DNA of 64,000 nt from Sambucus nigra (taxonomy: Eukaryota > Streptophyta > Magnoliopsida > Dipsacales > Adoxaceae), in contig OX422218.1 of NCBI GenBank assembly GCA_949130495.1, forward strand, positions 37,875,651 through 37,939,650, read 5' to 3'. Of this stretch, positions 56,057-64,000 are shown in pieces (the first letter of the stretch is position 1; each line of letters opens with the position of its first letter). The translations under genes were made by a program, and so were the position numbers. The notes below the pieces were generated by a model. That model worked only from the letters and a program-made list of their open reading frames with translations, did no database searches and was not told the DNA's origin.

Positions 56057-59000
56057 TGTGACACCCCGCGTAATTAAATACTGGGCGATCACTCCTTTAT
56101 TAAATTAAATCAAGGTGAACAGTTGGTTCATTCTTAGCATCACTGTTGAAAAATAACTTTTCCAATTAGACACCCTAATTAATTAAGCTAAGTGTCAAAA
56201 CCATTTTTTTTTTTACATTACTTTCTTAATTTTATTTTATAAACCAAGATTTAAATCTTTACAATAATTCAATATTAAAGAATCACACCACAATTATCCT
56301 GGAACATATAATCCAAATAGTCTAAACATTCAAATACTAAATCCCAACATTTAAAACTTAATGTAAAACATCCAGACAGTAATAAATCCCAAAGTGACAA
56401 TACTAGAAATAAATGAATCACAATGTCCAATAAAACAAATAGATAATGGAAGCAGGCGACACATGCCCAACTGAATAAATAAGCTAGGAGTGGAATCAAA
56501 TAAAGGAAGTCGTCTAAGCAAGAGGCCTGCAACTCCCACCTAAGCTGCTGCGCGTTCCTTCCAAAGGATCCTATGCAAGACGCCCCTATGGCTGGGCACC
56601 TGTAATATATACATATATATACAAGAGAGAAAAGAAAATAGAAACGGGTCAGATCCCGATAGTGTAATTGATTTAAAATTTGTTTACCAAGTATTTAAAA
56701 TGTTTACACGACAATGCAACAACATATTAGTGCGACACTCTCTTGATAAATTCTCACCTCTCTTCTAATGTGAACGCCTATCGCACTAATCTTCCCAACG
56801 GATTATCTTATCTTATATTGCACTAATCTTCCTAATGGTTTAACTTATCTTAGGTTACTCTTAAGATTTAAAATAGAACAATATAATTGTTTTAGAGGAA
56901 AATTTCATTCAGTAACAAAGCTCTCATTTTAACTTTTTTTATTAATAAAGTTTCCCAATGTCATACTATACTTTTCAAAACAAGTATTTCGAGTTTGAAT
57001 TCATTATTCATTTCTTACTTACCATAACACAGTAGGTAGTTCCAAATTTCAGAATTTCATATATATATTAAATACTCGTATAATATATATATAATCTAAC
57101 AGCACCCCACATAAAAATTATGGTGCGGGCATACTCTGCTATCCAATCCCCGTATCACTCGTACTAAGGGAAATACACGTTCGGAATCACTCTCCAACTG
57201 TATTAACACATACACAAACAATATTGAGGCAAAGCATAGTTTCCAAGTCCAAGAGGTCAGAACATACCCTCGTGTCTCTTAGGACCGTGACTATCGATTC
57301 GATAGTCTGTACCTAGGATTCCTATCTTCTTGGGTACAAGTCAATATCCCCCGTAAAGGTCCTATCGAGATAAGACTGTCCCAGAGCGGTAACCTCAGGG
57401 ATAGCAAGTAGCGCGAGAATGATTTTCACATGTATATAATATATGCATACACAGTCAGATACATATACTACTTTTATTATATCAATTTAGGTTTATCCCA
57501 TAACCCATAATCATGACATTTATCCTTATTACCCATTATTAGTTATCACGTATAACGGTTCGTCTCTAACTTTAAATTTGAGGAATTATTCCAACTTACT
57601 ACGTAACACTCATGGACTCCATCCTCCCAAGTGTAAAATTCAGTACGTATTCATCTATTTTCCATCGTAACTATTTTACGTATCTCTCCCTTTAATAGAA
57701 AATTCCATCGTCCCCTATATATAAACACCCCGAAAATGTAAACTTCGCCTTACATTAAACGTCTCTTAATCATTAATAAATCCTACTAGTCATCTTTGTC
57801 TCCCAAAATATTTTAATAAGGATGTCTAAGGAGTATTATTCATTTAGAATTAATTCAACAATTTTTAAAGGGGAATCTAAGTCTGCCAGAAAGGGTCAAT
57901 CGATCAAGGGCAGGGGCTCGATCGATCAAACCTTCGATCGATCGAAGTTCTTGGCTCGATCGATCGATCAAGCAGGTATGGTGAATTCTGCAGGTAACCA
58001 GTTACGGGTTCTATCACACAACCTCATCCAAATACATATTTTTCATTCCCAATCGCCTAAAAAATTGTACTACTAACAATATAAACCCATATTATACATC
58101 TTCTACGTGAAGCATGCAAATTTACATCAATAACCATGGATTAATAGGCCAAAAACTCATATTAATCTGAAGAACCCTAGAATTTCTTTAACCTTGTTCT
58201 AATCAATATTTTTTTAGAATTTATTCTACTAAAACATCATAAATCCATGATTCAACCTCTACATATGAAGGGGTGTTTCCAGATTTCCTTTTATATCATT
58301 ACTACATGCAAGTTCCTATCTCTAATTTGGGTTTTCTTCCATGAAACTCATCCTAATCAACCCTAGACTAACATGAGTGATGCATTAATGAAAATAAACA
58401 AGATAAACACTTGCCTAGAATTTCAGAGTTCTAATTTGTGGACGAATTTGGTGTGGTTGCCTTCCTCGTCGCGCGATCTACGCGTTGGTGATGGTGGTGG
58501 TGCAATCGGATGACTTTTTGGCCTCGGATTGCTTGGAAAGCTTTATCCTTCCCTCTCTTATGGCCGTTCTAAAGTTTTGAGTGTGATAACCCTAAAGTAC
58601 TATTCTAAATGGCTGATATAGCCAAATAATTTTAGTGGGTTTAATTACCCAAAAATGCAAAATGTCCAAAATTTCCTCCCGGGCTGCTAAATAAGCCTAA
58701 AAATGCCCCGAGACCCAAACTAAACCCCCGAGTACACTTTTATGACTATCTCAACCCTTTAGGACACGTTGGCGTACTCAAAACGACCATACGGATATCT
58801 TAAAAAAATCACTTTTATTAATCAACATTTATTCCCGACGCGACACAAGCGCGTCCCGACTTAAATTTCCAAAATTGTCAATATATTCACTCGTGACATA
58901 TAATAGAACCAATTTTATATATTACTTTTCTCATTAGTAATATTCAACAAGTTTCCCATAATTACTAACTGACGTCACGATAATAATTATAAAATATTTA

Positions 59001-59085
59001 ATTTCCAGATTTATATTAAATAATTAATTCACATTAAATTTAATAAATCCAAAATTAAGAAAGCATAAAAATACGAGGTATTACA
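56057..59085 (-). mobile_element. Solo gypsy LTR, minus strand (H)
   Basis: 3029 bp, from TGTAATACCTCG (minus strand, 59085) to GGGGTGTCACA (56057). Flanks CGCTC (56052-56056) and CCATC (59086-59090) are a decayed target duplication, 3 of 5 matching. On the minus strand it has the U3 motif (58743-58755), AG|GCAAGT (58409-58416), the palindrome cluster (57891-57972) and the terminal box (56057-56148). No internal region accompanies it. Confidence 0.82.
57891..57972. repeat. Palindrome cluster, CGATCGATCG type
   Basis: Runs such as TTCGATCGATCGAA and GCTCGATCGATCGATC, four sites within about 80 bp. Neighbouring sequence (CTGCAGAATTC and AACCCGTAAC on the minus strand) resembles that beside the CGAATCGATTCG clusters, although the palindromes themselves differ. 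Confidence 0.88.
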
Positions 59086-60141
59086 CCATCGAACGAAGCT
59101 AACGATCATTTTTCAAGGTGACATATCAAAATTACAAGTATCTTCACCATATGCGCGTCATGAGGTACAATTTCATATAAAATGTTTTTTAAGATTCGTA
59201 AATGTTTTATTTTAGTATTGTAATATTTTTCGAAACTATTTCTAACAAAATGAGGCAGTTTTTCTAAGTCAAAATATTTTTTCAAGACATCTGGCGAGAT
59301 TTTTAAAATAATATTTTTTGCTCCTGTGTTTGAATCGACATGGCAATGTCGTTCAAACGGTATTGGCATGTTGTTCCAACAGCTGCATCTAACGGCATCA
59401 CATGTCGCTCGAAGGGTCATTTCTTGTATGCTTCAAACAACCACATACTGTTTTGTGTTTTTAAAGATCGTTTCTTAGGTCATTAGTAACGACATCTAAT
59501 GTCGTTCAAATGACATGACAATGTCATTAGAATGACTTCTAATGACATGCGTCGCCTCACATCTTATTTTGAACTATTAGTATCCATTTTGAAGACCTTT
59601 TTGATTAAAACTTTTGATTCACGAAAACTACTTTTAGGAGACTTTTAGGCTACATCTTTTGGAGTTAAAAAACTAGTTTTTTATTCAAAAAAAAAATCCC
59701 AAATCTTTTGTGAATCATTCCTGGAACCCAAATAATTCTTGTTTAAGTTTATCTTCGTGGAATAACATCTCTAATGCTTGATTCGTAGTTCTTGCGGGTG
59801 CATCTTGCTGAAAACTGCGGTCATTGAAGTTCTCGACGTGATCATTGTTGGTTTTAGGCTCCGATCTATGTGGATTTACTGCAATAAATTTATTGCAGAT
59901 TTTTGCGGTGAAATTGTAAGTTGCGATTCCCATTATATAGTGAAATAAAGAATTTACCGAAAAGGTTTTTTTTTTTCGGAACCTCTATTTTTGACCTATC
60001 AATTTGCATATTTGATTTATATCACATAGATGGATGAGTAGGGTTTAATTAATTTAGATCAAATATGGAATCTAATTAAATAAGTTTATAATTAGAAATT
60101 TGTGAATTAAATAAATAATTGGTATCACTCTAGCTACAAAT

Positions 60142-60154
60142 TGGTATCAGAGCT
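60142..60154 (+). other. Primer-binding site, copia copy B
   Basis: TGGTATCAGAGCT exactly matches the usual plant initiator tRNA-Met primer site, a few bases after the LTR end. Confidence 0.82.
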
Positions 60155-60209
60155 TTAGCTCGAGATTTATACATTTACAAATTGGTATCACATTTTATGT
60201 GTGTCGCCT

Positions 60210-60956
60210 TTATGGAAACTCTCGTGAGCACACTTAGTTTGTCCCATGATTATGAGGAAACTTCTGTAGTGAGAGCCCCGATGATGATTTCAGTGTTACG
60301 AGTAAGTGTGATTGTGAGATTGAAAGTAAGGGTGATAGCGGTATCAAAAAAGAATTTACAAATTTATACGCTGAGTCCTTAAAGGAAAAGAAGTTGAATA
60401 AGGAGTTAGGTCTTAGGGTGTTAGATTTATATAGAGAAATAGATTTTTTGAGGGGATGTGAGGTATGAGCTACTCAACTCGAGAAGGTGAAAGTTTGTTT
60501 AAGTGAGCAACTGATCGTCTGAGGTAGGGAAAATATTGAATTTGAATTCAGTTTGTTAGAACTCGAGAGAGATCTCGAACTCACCCGGGAGGTCAAGGTT
60601 CGTGTAGATGATACATCTAAGAAGGTAGGAAAGATGCTCCTCGGTCCCACTTTGAGTAATGTTGAGAGATTAGGAATAGGTTATGACGGTGCATCTACTT
60701 CTCATGTTGCACCCGAGACAATTCCCTACTTCGTGATAGTTCCATATGGCACTCAACCTAACCCACCTAGGTGTCAATTACCCGATAGGAGAGTGCATCC
60801 AAGACAGTTTAAGAGAGTTGTTCCTCGGCTGTGTATGTTTCTCCCATTGTAAGAAGAGAGGACACGTTAGGGAATTCTATTTTAAGTTGGGTAGTGTGTA
60901 AAAAAGATTTTTTCCACATGCTCCCATGCATTCACCCACGCATGATACATAGCATG
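60210..60956 (+). pseudogene. Copia-like Gag C-terminal part, copy B, truncated by an LTR
   Basis: The open frame 60553-60852 reads LELERDLELTREVKVRVDDT, GNVERL-like SNVERLGIGYDGASTSHVA, then a proline/arginine stretch. The zinc knuckle (about 60835-60895, another frame) reads CFSHCKKRGHVREFYFKLG: its first and last cysteines are Phe and Tyr. Upstream codons (60290-60480) match the coiled-coil part of copy A. The copy ends at 60956 where the minus-strand LTR begins. Confidence 0.65.
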
Positions 60957-63900
60957 TGTGACATCCCGCCTAATATAATACCGGGTGATCAGTCCCATAT
61001 CAATTTAAACCAGAATCTCATCTGGATAATTCTTAGCATCACAGTCAAAACTTTTTGAAACATTATTAACCACCTAGTATTCAAAAATCTCATGTCAAAT
61101 TTTATGTTTTTAATTAAACAACCAGAACATGCAAAAAATACAAACTAAAACATTCACACAATTCAAAACTGACACAAAATAAAAGACTTATCGAATAAAC
61201 CATAGGCTAAAATCCTAATCTAAATATATAACCAACAATTAATAAAATAAATTGAAACTGGATCTGAAAATAACTGGGCAAGATGCCTTAAATGAAGTAT
61301 GACTGAGAGTAAATACCTAATCTAAAAACAAAGGAATGAAGAGTCTAGTCCAAACTCCTACTACCATCTACCTATGCAGCAGTTGCGTGTCCGAGGAATA
61401 GATATAAAGTGTGGTGACCCTGTGGTTGTACACCTAAAAGCTTTTGAAATATTTTTATAGCAAGGGTTGGAAACAAAAACATTTTGAAAACATTTAACAA
61501 CTGAATTGAAATTCATGAGTGCTCTTCATATTGAGATTAGTGTTGCACTCACTTGAGATACTTCTCACCCCTCATCTAGACTGCACAGCTAATGTTCTAT
61601 ACTTTGTCCACCTAGTTGTACTCCCCAAGCTAACTAGAATATAGTAATAAAATGAGCTTATCTACACGTCTAAGTTTCCCGTACCTCCCATACATTACAT
61701 CATTTTATTAACATCTCTCATATGTTAACTAACTCTCATGTAGCATTTGGCATATGTTATGTTTTCATATTTATATTTAAGTCTCACTACTGAATTTATA
61801 CAACAATTCTCAACTGATATCACTCAACTTTCATAATTATGTCTCTCCACTTAATTTACTTTAGATATTCCCGATCTATCTTTAGTTTTTTAATTAAGTA
61901 TCCTTGCTTAATTCACGTTATTAGATATCCACGATCAAATACCTACTATTTCACACAATTAGGGTTAATTAACTTTATAGTCGACTATCTCACATAAGTA
62001 ACTTATCCATACGTTACATATATATTTCAAACACAATATATATATACTATAAATGCATGATTCACTGAAATATCCCCGTATCACACATTAAGGTCTATTA
62101 GTTCAAAGTATCCCATTGGACATGGTTCATAATGTATCATCGAACGTGGTTCAGAATGCCTCCTTGAACCTGACTCGAAATGTGTCATCGAGCATAATTC
62201 AGAATGTCTCATCGAACATGGTTCAAAATGTCCCATCAAACCTGGCTTAAACAGTCTCATCGAGCTAGTCAATCATATCTCTTTCAAGTATAATATAGGT
62301 ATTCACTCCATGTATTGGTAGCACAGTAGGTTTCCACACAACCTAACTATCATATTGTCATACGTAGTATATTTCTCTCTCATACTCACCGTACTTATTC
62401 TTTTGCGATTTACCGCACTATAATATTTTTTTGAGAATTTGCACAATTTAAAGGCCCTAGCTACCCATTTATTTATTTTAGCAGCTAATCAATCTCTAAC
62501 CTATGGGTATATTAAACTAGTGTCACCTAACCACGATACCCGGACGAATTCACTCAGCTCATTATTTAACCATTTAGCATTTATTTCACCAAATTCCATT
62601 AATAAGTTTGACACCCTTATTAAATTTAATATTCAATAATACTCATCCCATAAGACTCTAAGTATTAGGTTCCGTTTAATTTCTATCAGTTAAATTCCAC
62701 CTTAAGATGCCAGCCCGCATACTAAATTCATCGAAATTTCCATTCGAATATGTTCATAATTTTTTAGTGTCGTTCATTATAAATACTCCTAATTTGATAC
62801 CCCAAATTTATCCATATCTAATCCAATGATAAAAGAATGTTTCTTAATATTTTTCCAAAATCCTTCACTCATCAATGGACATCTCCAAATAACCTGAATT
62901 TATTTCTTCCAAAAGGTATTGGTCTCACGCACCCTTTCGTAGAAAAATCGTAACTAATTAAAACAATCAGAAAAATACGAGGTCTGCGCCCCCACGCAAC
63001 CGTGACGAAAAGATCTACAATCTCATGCTTTATAATAAATAAAGTGTATCCATCTTCTTCCCCGATTATGATTCCACCACTTTTGAAATTTCAAGATTTT
63101 AACTAACTTCCTAACATTTACCCAATCACGATGAACATTCAATTCATGAAATAGTAGTTTCTAAACACCCTAGAAACCTTGAATTATCAACAAATTTACA
63201 TAAATATAACGTTTACCAAATTGGGTATTTTTTGGGTTTTATTCCATCGATTTCAATTCATCATTCAAAATCGAAATTATTCTTCAATACTTACTAATTT
63301 TCGCCCTACAATATGATTTCAACAATCCCATATCATTGTCTCACGCCAATTGAGTACTTAATCTACACACATTACTCTAACTCGAAAGACCTATTTTAAT
63401 TGTCAACACACACCCGAAAATGGATTTTGTTTTACACATCACTATAATATGAATTGGTTACCACCAAATTTATAATTACAAAAAATTACCCACTCGCCTT
63501 AATAATCGTAGAGTCTGATTCTTTTGGTGTTGATGATGATTCCAAAAAGAAAGCCCTCAATTGCTCCTTAATTTGTTTCCCAAAGCCTCCCAGTTGATCC
63601 CCAATTGCTCCTTCTTCCTTGCTCTCAATTTATAGGTTTATAAATCCTAATCCCGTTTTTAGGCTTATAAACCAAGCCCAAATGACCTGAACATTCTCGT
63701 GTGGGCCCGATATTGCCTAAAAATTCCCTGAGACCCGATTACTACCCCTATATACTAATTTTTTACTATCTCGACCCTTCGAAAAGTAACTGTGCAGTCA
63801 GAATTGTCATCCGAAATACTTATAAGATTCTCCAATTTTTTACCTAAAAAATGTGACAATAATCCGAATAATTAAATATAAATTCGCCAAATTTAAACAA

Positions 63901-64000
63901 TTCCCCCTTTTAAATAAATTCTCCAAATTGTAAATTTAAAATTTAAATACGTTTGATTTCTCCCAAAAATAACTAAATTATATCTCTCCTCAAAATTATG
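60957..64000 (-). mobile_element. Gypsy LTR, minus strand (G), runs off the window
   Basis: Minus-strand end GGGATGTCACA at 60957 with terminal box 60957-61048 (GTGATGCTAAGAATTATCC, GTGATCACCCGGTATTATAT). The U3 motif lies at 63764-63775, so the LTR start should lie just past 64000. Parallels F1 (46689-47986) over 62590-64000. No palindrome cluster was seen at the usual place, but it contains a 24-bp minisatellite. Confidence 0.75.
62101..62268. repeat. 24-bp minisatellite, seven units
   Basis: Units like GTTCATAATGTATCATCGAA+CGTG repeat seven times without gaps from 62101. Because 24 is a multiple of three, the minus-strand frame over it reads as an 8-residue peptide repeat. Confidence 0.88.

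Larger units (their letters stand above)
55955..60138 (+). mobile_element. Copia-like LTR, copy B, split by a gypsy LTR
   Basis: Pieces 55955-56056 and 59086-60138 together are colinear with copy A. The break corresponds to copy A near 52347, where the sequence is uninterrupted and so serves as an empty site. It ends just before an intact primer site. Confidence 0.65.

Noticed and set aside
62081..62272. Repeat protein encoded by the minus strand
   Set aside because: Reflects the 24-bp minisatellite; no start context, no domain, and it sits inside an LTR.
1..64000. tRNA, rRNA or organelle-derived segments
   Set aside because: Read for typical tRNA arms and conserved rRNA words; only primer-binding sites complementary to initiator tRNA-Met were seen.

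Overview
This window is AT-rich plant nuclear DNA made almost entirely of nested, decayed transposable elements. Evidence for a plant is the density of Ty3/gypsy chromoviruses with C-terminal chromodomains, primer-binding sites resembling the 3' end of plant initiator tRNA-Met, Ty1/copia remnants, and a CACTA DNA transposon carrying a Ulp1-type protease. I found no intact host gene, tRNA, rRNA or CRISPR array. Every long coding signal is a broken retroelement domain. The species cannot be named from this sequence.

Layout. 0.6-3.8 kb: a minus-strand Ty1/copia remnant (protease, integrase, reverse transcriptase and RNase H in the correct order, then polypurine tract and LTR). About 4.4-5.44 kb: the right end of a CACTA element with the last exons of a C48 protease. 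5.4-8.7 kb: non-coding DNA, a microsatellite and a possible second CACTA-like end. 8.68-36.8 kb: a nest several layers deep. An old LTR (family D) is split by a chromovirus (9359-34321). That chromovirus is split at the end of its chromodomain by a non-autonomous, large-LTR element arranged LTR-internal-LTR-internal-LTR (16685-33373), flanked by a perfect 5-bp duplication AAAAG. A solo family-D LTR (34417-36720) then sits inside the right half of the old D LTR. 36.8-41.1 kb: non-coding DNA with a 425-bp direct repeat and two short coding-like islands. 41.1-46.7 kb: a 5'-truncated chromovirus with a complete 3' LTR. 46.7-49.5 kb: a minus-strand large-LTR element. 49.55-51.66 kb: a reverse transcriptase fragment between LTR pieces. 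51.7-60.96 kb: two copies of a copia-like LTR/gag unit, the second interrupted by a minus-strand gypsy solo LTR. 60.96 kb to the end: another large minus-strand gypsy LTR.

Main observations. (1) The middle LTR of the tandem array is chimeric: its left part matches the right-hand LTR and its right part matches the left-hand LTR. This is the expected product of unequal recombination between the two LTRs of one insertion. (2) Otherwise diverged gypsy LTRs share a colinear plan: a U3 motif (TAGTCGAGATAGTC), a purine-rich leader, in several an AG|GCAAGT splice-donor-like site, a cluster of short palindromes whose sequence differs between families, and a conserved terminal box of about 90 bp. (3) A non-coding module of about 100-160 bp recurs inside the LTRs and internal regions of the non-autonomous elements and in a separate minus-strand element. 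None of these needs an intact protein; they look like cis-acting RNA or DNA signals of a retroelement lineage.
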